This document shows, in pieces, positions 42,882 through 52,100 of a stretch of DNA of 64,000 nucleotides. Under the pieces are notes generated by a model, which was not told the DNA's origin, did no database searches, and saw only the letters and a list, made by a program, of their open reading frames with translations. The stretch comes from Acidimicrobiales bacterium (GTDB taxonomy: Bacteria > Actinomycetota > Acidimicrobiia > Acidimicrobiales > MedAcidi-G1): NCBI GenBank assembly GCA_029577135.1, contig JARQPW010000003.1, positions 1 to 64,000 on the forward strand, read 5' to 3'. Position numbers and translations under genes: made by a program. The number at the start of each line of letters is the position of its first letter. Within the stretch, counting starts at the first letter, position 1.

Positions 42882-44450
42882 ATGCATGATCAGGAGGTGG
42901 CCCCGTCCGGATCTGGGCCGGCGCGCCGTTGGCACGACCTCGACGCCCTGCGGGGCTTCGCCATGCTGCTCGGCATCGGCCTGCACGCTGCGCTGGCCTT
43001 CTTCCCCTCGTTCTGGCCGGTGCAGGACAGGGGCGCCAGCGACGGTGGCGGGTTCGACTGGTTCCTGCACGCCGTCCATGGCTTTCGGATGCCTGTGTTC
43101 TTCCTGCTCAGCGGGTTCTTCACGGCGATGCTCTGGCGGCGACGCGGAACGGTGGCGCTTGTCGCCCATCGGGCACGCAGGATCGTCCTGCCTCTCGCAC
43201 TTGGCATGGTCACGATCGTCCCGGCGGTGGATTGGGTCTCCGAACGAGCGGTGGAGGGGAGTATCGACAACTGGGCGATGGGCGCCGCAAAGGAAGGCGA
43301 CATCTGGCTTCCGGTCCTGTTGGACCAACCTGATGCCGTCCCGGTGGCGGTGGCCAACGGCGCCGACGTGGACGTTCGTGGCGACGATAAGGGCACACCA
43401 CTGCACCTCGCCGCCTTCATGGACGTGCCTGACGTGGTACAGGCATTGCTGGACGCCGGGGCCGACTACCGCCTGACAAACAAGGACGGCTCCACCCCAC
43501 TGGTGGTGGCCGTATGGGTCGGCTCGGACCGGGTCGCCGACGTGCTCGTGGAGGGTGGTGCCGCCGACATCCGGGCCGACGGCCAGCAGTGGCATGAAGT
43601 CGAATGGTTCGGCGATGGAGCCGCATTCAAGCGCCTGGTCCTCGAACCCGAAGTCGAAGACGAGACCGGCCTCGACTCGTGGATCGACCAGTTCCACCAC
43701 CTCTGGTTCCTCTGGTTCCTCTGCTGGCTGGTGGCCGGCTTCGCCCTGGTCGCACCGCTGGCCGCTGAGGTGGGCAAGGGCATCACCTCGGCGAAGGTCC
43801 GGAGGCGCCTGCTCTGGATCGCATTCCCGTTGACTCTGGTCCTCCAGGCGCGGATGGGGGACTCGGGCTCCTACGAGGTCTTTGGCCCGGACACCTCGAC
43901 GGGCCTCCTTCCCGCAGCCCACGTGCTCCTCTACTACGCGGTGTTCTTTAGCTACGGCGCCGCCGTGTTTGGCGCCCGCACCGACGACGGGGATGCGCTA
44001 ATCGACCGTCTCGGCCAGCACTGGCGGATCGTTCTTCCGGCGACCGTAGTGATATTCCTGATGGCGATTGACACCACCTTCGGCGACGATCCGGACCGGT
44101 GGGCCTCCGTGGTCCTCCAGGTGCTCTACGTCTGGGGTATGACGTTCGGGCTGATCGGCCTGTTCCGTCGACTCCTCTCCGGCGAGCGCTACTGGGTGCG
44201 CTACCTGTCCGACGCCTCCTACTGGATGTACCTCCTCCACCTGCCGCTCGTGATCCTCGCCCAGGACTGGATCCGCGACTGGGACATCCCCCGGATCCCG
44301 AAGTTCCTGGCGATCTGCTGGGGCGTGAGCGGCCTGCTCCTGCTCACCTACCGCTACCTGGTGCGCTACACCCCCATCGGCACCCTGTTGAACGGCTCCC
44401 GGTCGCGTCCGGACCGCACCTCGCCATCACCGGTGCCGCTGACCACCTGA
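42882..44450 (+). CDS. Acyltransferase family 3 with ankyrin repeats inserted between membrane helices
   Basis: 522 residues. Ends match a membrane acyltransferase of the OafA/OpgC type: DLDALRGFAMLLGIGLHAAL (catalytic-type His35) and helices at about 66-86 and 100-116, then from 274 onward the remaining helices ending YLLHLPLVILAQDW. Between them, residues about 150-235 are ankyrin repeats (KGTPLHLAAFMDVPDVVQAL, KDGSTPLVVAVWVGSDRVAD). The family has a short loop there. The protein would acylate a surface glycan while offering a protein-binding face, by orientation in the cytoplasm. ATG at 42882. Confidence 0.82.
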   Translation: MHDQEVAPSGSGPARRWHDLDALRGFAMLLGIGLHAALAFFPSFWPVQDRGASDGGGFDWFLHAVHGFRMPVFFLLSGFFTAMLWRRRGTVALVAHRARRIVLPLALGMVTIVPAVDWVSERAVEGSIDNWAMGAAKEGDIWLPVLLDQPDAVPVAVANGADVDVRGDDKGTPLHLAAFMDVPDVVQALLDAGADYRLTNKDGSTPLVVAVWVGSDRVADVLVEGGAADIRADGQQWHEVEWFGDGAAFKRLVLEPEVEDETGLDSWIDQFHHLWFLWFLCWLVAGFALVAPLAAEVGKGITSAKVRRRLLWIAFPLTLVLQARMGDSGSYEVFGPDTSTGLLPAAHVLLYYAVFFSYGAAVFGARTDDGDALIDRLGQHWRIVLPATVVIFLMAIDTTFGDDPDRWASVVLQVLYVWGMTFGLIGLFRRLLSGERYWVRYLSDASYWMYLLHLPLVILAQDWIRDWDIPRIPKFLAICWGVSGLLLLTYRYLVRYTPIGTLLNGSRSRPDRTSPSPVPLTT

Positions 44451-44470
44451 TCCCTGCCGGCGCTCCCCGC

Positions 44471-45130
44471 TCAGGCGGCGACCACGGTGATCGTTCCGCT
44501 CATGGAGCCGTGGATACCGCAGAAGTAGCCGTACGTCCCCGGTTCGTCGATCACGATCTCCGCTGAACCACCACCCGTGATCGTGCCGGTGTCGAAGGCG
44601 CCGCTGTCGGCGGAGGCGGTGTGTGACGCACCGTCGCTGTTGACGAATTCGATGGTCTGGCCGACGGTCACCTCCACCGGATCACCGAAGGAAAACCCCG
44701 AGATCGTGATGGTGACCTTCTCGGCAGGGGCCTCGGTGGTCGTCGTCGTGGTGGACGTGGTGGACGTGGTGGACGTCGTGGACGTCGTCGTCGTGGGCGG
44801 CTCCGTCGTCGTGGTGGTCGTGGGCGGCTCCGTCGTCGTGGTGGGCGGCTCCGTCGTCGTGGACGTCGTCGTGGTGGGCGGCTCCGTCGTCGTGGACGTC
44901 GTCGTGGTGGGCGGCTCCGTCGTCGTGGTGGGCGGCTCCGTCGTCGTGGTGGGCGGCTCCGTCGTGGTCGTGGGCGGCTCAGTCGTGGTCATGGACGGCG
45001 GCTCAGTCGTGGTCATGGGCGGCTCAGTCGTGGTCATGGACGGCGGCTCCGTCGTCGTGGCCTCGCCGCCACAGGCCGCCGACACGAGCAGGGCGACGGC
45101 GAGCACCGGGCCGATCGCGAAACGTCGCAT
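44471..45130 (-). CDS. Cupredoxin (plastocyanin-like) lipoprotein with Thr/Pro-rich repeat linker
   Basis: 219 residues. Signal peptide with lipobox LLVSAAC (lipid on Cys20), then residues 25-133 made of TTTTEPP-like repeats, then a blue-copper domain. Type-1 copper ligands are His170 (ASHTA), Cys204, His207 and Met210 (CGIHGSM). It is an extracytoplasmic electron carrier held off the membrane on a long, probably glycosylated stalk. TAGCGT six bases upstream of the ATG. The stalk length will vary between strains because its DNA is a tandem repeat. Confidence 0.88.
   Translation of the reverse strand: MRRFAIGPVLAVALLVSAACGGEATTTEPPSMTTTEPPMTTTEPPSMTTTEPPTTTTEPPTTTTEPPTTTTEPPTTTTSTTTEPPTTTTSTTTEPPTTTTEPPTTTTTTEPPTTTTSTTSTTSTTSTTTTTTEAPAEKVTITISGFSFGDPVEVTVGQTIEFVNSDGASHTASADSGAFDTGTITGGGSAEIVIDEPGTYGYFCGIHGSMSGTITVVAA
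44732..45058 (-). repeat. Tandem coding repeat for the TTTTEPP stalk
   Basis: Units of about 21 bases (ggctccgtcgtcgtggtgggc on the forward strand is typical) and shorter variants repeat across 44732-45058 and encode E-P-P-T-T-T-T. Some copies have SMTTTEPP or TSTT variants. Prone to slippage; not a CRISPR because there are no unique spacers. Confidence 0.85.
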
Positions 45131-45136
45131 GGCGCG

Positions 45137-45142
45137 ACGCTA
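45137..45142 (-). promoter_or_regulatory. -10 hexamer of a leaderless transcript (cupredoxin gene)
   Basis: TAGCGT on the reverse strand, six bases before the ATG at 45130. Confidence 0.5.
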
Positions 45143-45227
45143 GTCAGGCCCCCGAGGCCCTGCCCGGGTCGAACGACGAACATGGGCCGAGACTCGTGCA
45201 CGCCAGCCGGTGCGCGATGATCAGCGC

Positions 45228-46004
45228 ATGCGACTCGAAGGGAAGGCTGCGCTGGTCACCGGCGGGGCACAGGGCATCGGGCGCGAGAGCGCCCTGCTGT
45301 TCGCCGCCGAGGGGGCACGGGTCGCCGTCGTCGACCTGAACCTCGACGGCGCCACCGCCGTGGCCGGCGAGATCACGGCGGCCGGTGGCGAGGCGATCGC
45401 ACTCGGTGCGGACGTGTCGGTCGACGCCGACGCCGCCGCCATGGTCGCCGGTGCCGAGGGGGCCTTCGGGGCCCTCCACGTCCTGTTCAACAATGCCGGA
45501 ATCATGCACCACGACGACGGCGACGCCCAGCAGACCTCCGACGAGGTCTGGCAGCGGACCATCGACGTCAACCTGAAGGGCGTCTGGCTGGGGTGCCGCC
45601 ACGGCATCCCCGCAATCCGGCGGGCCGGCGGTGGCTCGATCATCAACACGGCCAGCTTCGTCGCCATCGTCGGAGCGGCCACGCCGCAGATCGCCTACAC
45701 GGCGTCGAAGGGCGGCGTCCTGGCGATGACCCGGGAACTGGCAGTCGTCCACGCCCGGGAGGGCATCCGCGTCAACGCCCTCTGCCCCGGCCCGCTGCGC
45801 ACCGAACTCCTCATGTCGTTCCTCGACACCGAGGAGAAGAAGCAGCGCCGCCTGGTCCACGTCCCGATGGGCCGCTTCGGCGAGGCCGGCGAGATGGCGC
45901 AGGCCGCCCTGTGGCTGGCCTCCGACGAGTCCTCCTACACCACGGGCACGGACTTCGTGGTCGACGGCGGCCTGACCGCCGCCTACGTCACACCCGAGGG
46001 CTGA
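45228..46004 (+). CDS. Short-chain dehydrogenase/reductase
   Basis: 258 residues, classical SDR. Cofactor motif VTGGAQGIGRE with an acidic VVDLN that points to NAD, NNAGIM, catalytic Ser in INTASF, and YTASK with the catalytic Tyr-Lys. The VNALCPGPLRTELL block follows. Substrate unknown; 3-oxoacyl or alcohol groups are typical. ATG at 45228 (MRLEGKAAL) preferred over a GTG six codons earlier; GATGAT lies six bases upstream. Confidence 0.9.
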   Translation: MRLEGKAALVTGGAQGIGRESALLFAAEGARVAVVDLNLDGATAVAGEITAAGGEAIALGADVSVDADAAAMVAGAEGAFGALHVLFNNAGIMHHDDGDAQQTSDEVWQRTIDVNLKGVWLGCRHGIPAIRRAGGGSIINTASFVAIVGAATPQIAYTASKGGVLAMTRELAVVHAREGIRVNALCPGPLRTELLMSFLDTEEKKQRRLVHVPMGRFGEAGEMAQAALWLASDESSYTTGTDFVVDGGLTAAYVTPEG

Positions 46005-46021
46005 CGGGCGGATCCCCCCGC

Positions 46022-47068
46022 CTACGCGGAGTCGGGCAGGTCCAGGAACAGCGCCTGTAGCAGGAGTGCCTCGTTGGGATTCCGGACCAGTTCCCCGCCG
46101 ACCTCGGTGATCCGCGCCGTGGCATCCATCGCCGAGGACCGACCGCCGACCGCCAGGTCCCGGTAGCGGCGGGCCAGCGTCGCCAGGCCGAAGCGGAGTT
46201 CGTCGTCGCGGAAGCGACGAACCTCGCGTCGCTGCCGCTCATCGAGCTGGCGTCGGCCCGACCCCCGGGTCCCGAAGGCCTTCTCCTGCTCGGCCATTTC
46301 GACGGTCTCCTGCTCGTGGCGGGCGGTGAGGGATCGCTGGCCGTCGTCGATCAGCGAACGCAACTCCTCCACCAGAAGCGCGACGGCGGCGCCGGTGCCG
46401 TCGATCCGGTCCGGCACGGACCACCAGGCGTCGCGACGACCCTGCAGGGTCGGATCGTCGGCGAGGAGGCGGGCCCGGTCGAGGCTGCCGGCCGAGGCGC
46501 CCGCCAGGTGGGCCGCACGTTCCGGATCCACGCCATCAGCGACGAGGACAGCGACGACCGCCTCGTCGGCCAGGGGTGGCAGGTCCACGCGCACACAGCG
46601 TGAGGCGATCGTGACGTGCTCCGCCGGAACCTCCTCGGCCAACAGGACGAACACCACCGTGGCCGGCGGCTCCTCGATCGTCTTGAGGAGGCTGGCGGCG
46701 GATTCAGGCTCGGCGGTGTCGAAGCGGTCGATGACCATCACCTTTCGTTCGGCCTCGATCGGCGACCGGGAGGCCTCGACGGTGATCCCCTCGGCGTCGG
46801 CCACCAGCAGTGCCCGACCGGTCGGCGACACCCAGACCAGGTCGGGATGCCGGCCGGCGCCGGCCAGGCGGCGGTGCCGGGCGGCGGCGTCACCCTCCGT
46901 CCCCCTGGCGAGGATCGAGCCGGCGAACGCCCGGGCTGCCGTGGCACGGCCCGCTCCCGGTGGCCCGACGAACAGGTAGGCGTGCACGGGTGAGGCAGCG
47001 GTGGAACGCAGGAAACCGACCGCCTCCGCCTGTCCGACGACGGTCGCCCAGAGTTCCTCGTCGGTCAT
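46022..47068 (-). CDS. holB: DNA polymerase III delta-prime subunit
   Basis: 348 residues. AAA+ clamp-loader domain with GPPGAGRAT (P-loop Lys replaced by Arg, acceptable because delta-prime does not hydrolyse ATP), ESAASLLKTIEEPPATVVF and the SRC motif (ASRCVRVD). It is the stator of the clamp loader. The zinc site seen in other delta-prime subunits is not obvious. ATG overlaps the tmk stop (ATGA), the usual tmk-holB pairing. A C-terminal charged helix (EMAEQEKAFGTRGSGRRQ) leads into the collar domain. Confidence 0.87.
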   Translation of the reverse strand: MTDEELWATVVGQAEAVGFLRSTAASPVHAYLFVGPPGAGRATAARAFAGSILARGTEGDAAARHRRLAGAGRHPDLVWVSPTGRALLVADAEGITVEASRSPIEAERKVMVIDRFDTAEPESAASLLKTIEEPPATVVFVLLAEEVPAEHVTIASRCVRVDLPPLADEAVVAVLVADGVDPERAAHLAGASAGSLDRARLLADDPTLQGRRDAWWSVPDRIDGTGAAVALLVEELRSLIDDGQRSLTARHEQETVEMAEQEKAFGTRGSGRRQLDERQRREVRRFRDDELRFGLATLARRYRDLAVGGRSSAMDATARITEVGGELVRNPNEALLLQALFLDLPDSA

Positions 47069-47664
47069 GCCAGCCGTTCGGCGACCGCCGCCTGCAGGCG
47101 TCGGGCGACCTCGTCGATCGAGCCACTGCCGTCGACGACGAGCCAACGCTGCGGATCGGCAGCGGCGAGGTCCCGGTACGCCTCGGCTACCCGGGCGTGG
47201 AACTCTTCGCCCGCCTGTTCGATCCGGTCCAGGGAACCCTCCAGCCTCGACGCGGCAGTGGCAGCATCGACGTCGAGCAACACGACGAGGTCGGCTTCGA
47301 CACCGTCGACGGCGAACGCCGACACGGCGGCAACGGCAGCTACGCCCAGGCCGCGGCCGGCACCCTGGTAGGCGAGCGAGGACCCGATGTAGCGGTCGGT
47401 GACGACGTCGTTCCCCCCGGCGAGTGCCGGTGCGACGACCCGGTCGACGTGCTGGGCGCGGGCTGCGGCCATGAGCAGCGCCTCGGCCCGATCGCACGGG
47501 GCATCACCGTCGGTGCCCAGGAGGAGGTTGCGGATCTGCTCTCCCAGCTGGGTCCCGCCCGGCTCCCGGGTGAACACCGCGCCGAGGGCCTCGGCCAGCC
47601 TCTGGGCCTGGGTGGTCTTCCCGGATCCCTCGCTCCCTTCGACGGCGATCAGCCGACCCCTCAT
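47065..47664 (-). CDS. tmk: Thymidylate kinase
   Basis: 199 residues. P-loop EGSEGSGKTT, substrate FTREPGGTQLGE, and the LID region DRYIGSSLAYQGAGRG. It phosphorylates dTMP to dTDP for DNA synthesis. ATG overlaps the stop of the upstream MFS gene, and its stop overlaps holB, so MFS-tmk-holB are translationally coupled. Confidence 0.94.
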   Translation of the reverse strand: MRGRLIAVEGSEGSGKTTQAQRLAEALGAVFTREPGGTQLGEQIRNLLLGTDGDAPCDRAEALLMAAARAQHVDRVVAPALAGGNDVVTDRYIGSSLAYQGAGRGLGVAAVAAVSAFAVDGVEADLVVLLDVDAATAASRLEGSLDRIEQAGEEFHARVAEAYRDLAAADPQRWLVVDGSGSIDEVARRLQAAVAERLA

Positions 47665-49106
47665 GTGCGCTCCTCGGACAGGTCGCCGGCCCGCAGCGAC
47701 GCCACGGCCACGACCCCGGCGACCAGAATGATGGCGGAGGCCATCCAGAGGGTCAAACGGACGCCGGGCACGTAGACGTCAATGCCGAACACCTCGATGT
47801 TCCGGTCCCAGAACCGCTTCGAGAGGCGGTCGAGGGTCTCCTCGAGCAACGGCCCGAGGGCCAGGGCGAACAGCACGCAGGTACGGACGAGGGTGTAGAG
47901 GGTCGCGAAGATGCGGCCACGCATGTCGTCGCCCACGTTCTCGTGGAGCAGCGTGAACCCCAGGACGTAGACGGTCCCGGCGCAGATCCCGATCCCGAAG
48001 ACCATCGTCACCGTGACGTGGATCCGGATGAACGACGCAGAGGCCGCGAGGAAGAACGCAGCAGCGACCAGCGCCCACGTGAAGACCCGGGTCTTGTTCA
48101 GACGGCGCTGGCCGAACGAGATGAGCCCCACACCCGTCGCCACGCCGAGGCCGAGCGCGGTGATGAAGTAGCCGTACCCCGACTTGCCGGCATCGAGGAG
48201 GTCGGTCGCGTAGATGGCGCCGAGCGGAACGAGCATGCCACCGCCGATCAGCCCGGTGGCGAGGCCCATGTTGACCGTCCGCACGACGGGGTTCTGGAAG
48301 GCGAACCTCCAGCCTTCGCGGAGTTCGTCGAGTGGGTGGGCCAGTTCCCGGCCCTGCGACCTGGCCGCCGCCCGTTCGTCCTTGGATCGGATGGGAAGCG
48401 GCAGTGTGAAGATCAGGAAGGCGGCGACGAGGAAGGTGAGCGAGTTGGCGTAGAACGCCAGGCCCTCCTCATGGAGCCTCAAGCCATCGGCCCAGGCCGA
48501 GCTGAAGAGGGCGGTGGAGAGCCGGCCGAACACCACCATCAGGGCTGCGCCCAACGGGAACGTGCCGTAGGCCGCCACCACCGACAGGGAGTTGGCGGTG
48601 GTGAGGTTCTCCTCGGGAACGAGGTTCGGGACCGAGGCCTCCTTCGCCGGCGACCACAGCATCGTGAACGCCTCGAGCACCAGCGAAGCCAGGACCAGGC
48701 CCCAGATCGTGTCGACGAACGGCAGCGAGATCATCACCAACGCCCGGCACACGTCACAGGTCACCATCACCCGCTTGCGGTCCCAGCGATCGACAAGCAC
48801 GCCGGCGATCGGACCGAAGAAGAAGCCCGGAACGATCCGTGCCGCCAGCACCATGCTCAGCGCGGCACCCTCGGACCCCGAACCGATGCGGATGGCGAGC
48901 AGGCTGATCGCAAGGAGACCCAGCCAGTCTCCGGTGGCCGACACCACCTGGGCCAACCAGAGCCGGAAGAACTCGGGGGATCCGAACATCCGCACGTGGA
49001 GCGCCTCGCGGACGACCTCCTCGGGCTGTGTCAGGTCCGCACGGAACCTCGACCTCCGCCGCTTCCCGCGTCCGGGCGTGGCGGACCCGCCGGTCTCTTC
49101 GGTCAC
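47661..49106 (-). CDS. Major facilitator superfamily permease (MFS_3 type)
   Basis: 481 residues, a basic N terminus (GKRRRSRFRADL), then about 12 helices. The loop GVLVDRWDRKRVMV is the MFS helix 2-3 motif, and SPAKEASVPNLVPEENL is typical of macrolide-efflux-like permeases. Substrate unknown. GTG start at 49106 with TAGAGT six bases upstream. It heads an operon with tmk and holB, a common actinobacterial linkage. Confidence 0.87.
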   Translation of the reverse strand: MTEETGGSATPGRGKRRRSRFRADLTQPEEVVREALHVRMFGSPEFFRLWLAQVVSATGDWLGLLAISLLAIRIGSGSEGAALSMVLAARIVPGFFFGPIAGVLVDRWDRKRVMVTCDVCRALVMISLPFVDTIWGLVLASLVLEAFTMLWSPAKEASVPNLVPEENLTTANSLSVVAAYGTFPLGAALMVVFGRLSTALFSSAWADGLRLHEEGLAFYANSLTFLVAAFLIFTLPLPIRSKDERAAARSQGRELAHPLDELREGWRFAFQNPVVRTVNMGLATGLIGGGMLVPLGAIYATDLLDAGKSGYGYFITALGLGVATGVGLISFGQRRLNKTRVFTWALVAAAFFLAASASFIRIHVTVTMVFGIGICAGTVYVLGFTLLHENVGDDMRGRIFATLYTLVRTCVLFALALGPLLEETLDRLSKRFWDRNIEVFGIDVYVPGVRLTLWMASAIILVAGVVAVASLRAGDLSEERT

Positions 49107-49112
49107 ACCAGC

Positions 49113-49118
49113 ACTCTA
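49113..49118 (-). promoter_or_regulatory. -10 hexamer of a leaderless transcript (MFS-tmk-holB)
   Basis: TAGAGT on the reverse strand, six bases before the GTG at 49106. Confidence 0.45.
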
Positions 49119-49158
49119 GGTGAGGCTCGGCGCGTGTTCCCAGAAGCCGCTCGACTAC

Positions 49159-52100
49159 TCAGGACGTCCGCCGCCTTGGGTTCCTGGCCGGGCCCTTCGC
49201 CCGACGCTCGGCGAGGAGTTCGGCGGCCCGTTCGTCGCTGAGTTCCTCGACGGAATCCCCTCGCCGCAACGAGGCGTTGGTCTCGCCGTCGGTGACGTAG
49301 GGCCCGAACTGCCCGTTCTTCAGGACGATGGCCTTCCCACTGTGGGGATCGGTGCCGAGTTCACGAAGCGGCGGCTTGGCCCTGGCACGTCCATACTTCT
49401 TGGGCTGGGCGAGAATGACCAGGCACTCCTCGAGGGTGATCGTGAGCAGTTGTTCCTCGTTGTCGAGGCTTCGGCTGTCGGACCCCTTCTTGAGGTACGG
49501 GCCGAACCTGCCGTTCTGCACGGTGACCTCGACCCCGTCGGCCGGATCGACGCCGACGGTGCGCGGCAGGCTCAGCAACTCGAGCGCCTGATCAAGGGTG
49601 ATGCGCTCGAGCGTCATCGTCTGGAAGAGCGAGGCGGTCCTGGGCTTGGGCTGGGACTCCAGCTCGGCGATCCGGTCCAGCTCTGCGACCGCCTCGTCGA
49701 CGGACACAAACTCGTCCAACACCGTGAACAACGCCTCGAGGTTCTCGATGCGGTCCTCCTCGTCGGCTTCCCGCAACCCGTCCAGGTAGCCGGACGCCTC
49801 GAGGGTGGCCCGAAGGACGGCGGAGGCACCCTCGCCGGCCCGCCCACGCATCTCTTCGCGCAGTGTCAGGAAGGACCGGATCCCCTTCGCCGCGGTGCCG
49901 GTCACGCCGGCCTCCTCCGCCCGCCCGAAGGCTGCGGCGAGCCCGATCCCGTGCTTCGCGGCGAAGCCGTCGAGGCACTCGAGGGCACCCTTGCCGACGC
50001 CCCGCTTCGGCGTGACGATCGCACGTCGGAAGGCCTCATCGTCGGGCTCGGCGGCAATGGCCCCCGCGTAGGCGAGGGCGACTCGCAGTTCCTTCTTGTG
50101 GAGCGGCTGGGCGAGGAGGTGGCCACCAGGCGATGACGGCGACGGCCACGTGGGGAACCGGCCCAGCGAGACGTACGGCCCGAACTTCCCGGCCTTGGCG
50201 ATCACCGGGAGGCCGGTCTCGGGGTCGTCGCCCAGGACCTGCTCGGTCGGCGTGTCGAGGAACTGGATCGCCCGCTCGACGCTGAGCTCGTCGGGGGCGA
50301 GGTCGTCGGGGATCGACGCCGTCCGATCACCCACCTCGACGTAGGCGCCGAACTTGCCGTAGCAGGCGATCACGGGCACACCCTCGTCCGTGGTGCCCAG
50401 CGGCACGGTGCTCACGCCCTTGGGGTCGATGTCGCCCAGCCGGGTGGTGACCTTGGCCTTGAGGCCGATGTCTCCCTCAGAGCCGAAGTAGAAGGCATGC
50501 AGCCACGGCACGGCCTCTGCAGCTCCGTTGGCAATCTCGTCGAGGTCGGCCTCCATCGCAGCCGTGAAGTCGTAGTCGATGAGCCGGGGGAAGTGCCGCT
50601 CGAGCAGCGTGGTCACGGCGAACGCGCTGAGCGTCGGCACAAGCGCCGAGCCCTTCCGCCACACGTAGTCCCGATTCTGGATGGTCTCCATGGTCGAGGC
50701 GTAGGTGGACGGGCGACCGACCCCGAGCTCCTCGAGTCGCTTCACGAGCGACGCCTCGGTGAAGCGGGACGGGGTTTGCGTGGTGTGCCCGTCGGGGACG
50801 GCGTCGGTGACGGCGACCGCATCGCCGCTCGCCAGTTCGGGGAGCACCGACTGCTGACCGCCGTTGGTTGATGATCCGTCCCGGGTCTCCTCGGCGGTCT
50901 CGACGTAGACCCGGCGAAAGCCCTGGTGCGTGATCACGGTGCCGCTGGCACCGAGGAGCAACTGTCGGTCACCCGCTGCACCGGAGAAGCGCACCTGGAC
51001 GGTCTCGCCCACCGCGTCGGTCATCTGAGAGGCGACGGTGCGCTGCCAGATCATCTCGTAGACACGGGCTTCGGTGGACGGGAGTTCGCCGGCCACCTCG
51101 TCGGGGTGCCGGAAGCGGTCACCGGCCGGCCGGATCGCCTCGTGGGCCTCCTGGGCGCTGCGAACCTTCCTGTCGTAGGTGCGCGGCGCGTCGGGAAGGA
51201 ACGCCCGGCCCAACCGCTCGGCGACCTCCGCCCGCGCAGCACGCAGTGCGGTGTCCGAGAGCGTCGTGCTGTCGGTCCGCATGTAGGTGATGTAGCCCTT
51301 CTGGTACAGGCCCTGGGCGGCGTGCATGGCGAGCGACGACGACAGCTTGAGCCTGCGGCCGGCCTCCTGCTGGAGGGTCGACGTGATGAACGGCGCAGCG
51401 GGACGTCGCCGGTAGGGTTTCGACTCGACCGAGGCGACCTCGACCGAGGCACCGCCCAGGCCGTCGGCCAGTTCGGTGGCCGTCGCCTCGTCGAGCACGA
51501 CGACCTCGTTCTTCAGGAGGCCGTCGTCGCCGAAGTCGCGACCTGCGGCGACACGCCGTCCGTCGACCTCGACGAGGGACGCCCCGAACGTGGTTCCGTC
51601 ACCAGCAACCAGCGTCAGGTCCAGGTCCCAGTAGCCGGCGGCCACGAAGGCCATGCGCTCCCGTTCCCGCTCGACCACGATCCTCGTGGCGACGGACTGC
51701 ACCCGCCCGGCCGAGAGGCCCGTGGTGATCTTCCGCCAGAGCACCGGTGAGATCTCGTAGCCGTAGAGGCGGTCGAGGATGCGGCGGGCCTCCTGGGCGT
51801 CGACGAGGCGGCGGTCGATCTCACGGGTCTCCTCGAGCGCACGCTTGATCGCCCCCGGGGTGATCTCGTGGAACACCATCCTCTTGACCGGAACCTTCGG
51901 GTTGAGCACCTCGAGCAGGTGCCAGGCGATGGCCTCGCCCTCACGGTCCTCATCCGTGGCGAGGAAGAGCTCGTCGGCGTCTGCCAGGAGCTTCTTCAAG
52001 GTCCGGATCTGGTCCTTCTTCTGCGGGCTGACGACGTAGAGCGGCTTGAAGTCGTTGTCGACGTCGATGCCGAGGCTGGCCCAGGGCTCGCCCTTGTAGG

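Noticed and set aside
43030-44240. Ankyrin acyltransferase as an assembly or frameshift fusion
   Set aside because: The frame is continuous, the helices before and after together make one acyltransferase fold, and the base composition does not change at the borders.
44732-45058. Possible CRISPR array
   Set aside because: The repeats are contiguous, without unique spacers, and keep the reading frame of a lipoprotein stalk.
46022-47068. Broken P-loop (Lys to Arg) in holB as a sign of decay
   Set aside because: Delta-prime subunits do not need to hydrolyse ATP and often have altered P-loops; the rest of the gene is intact.
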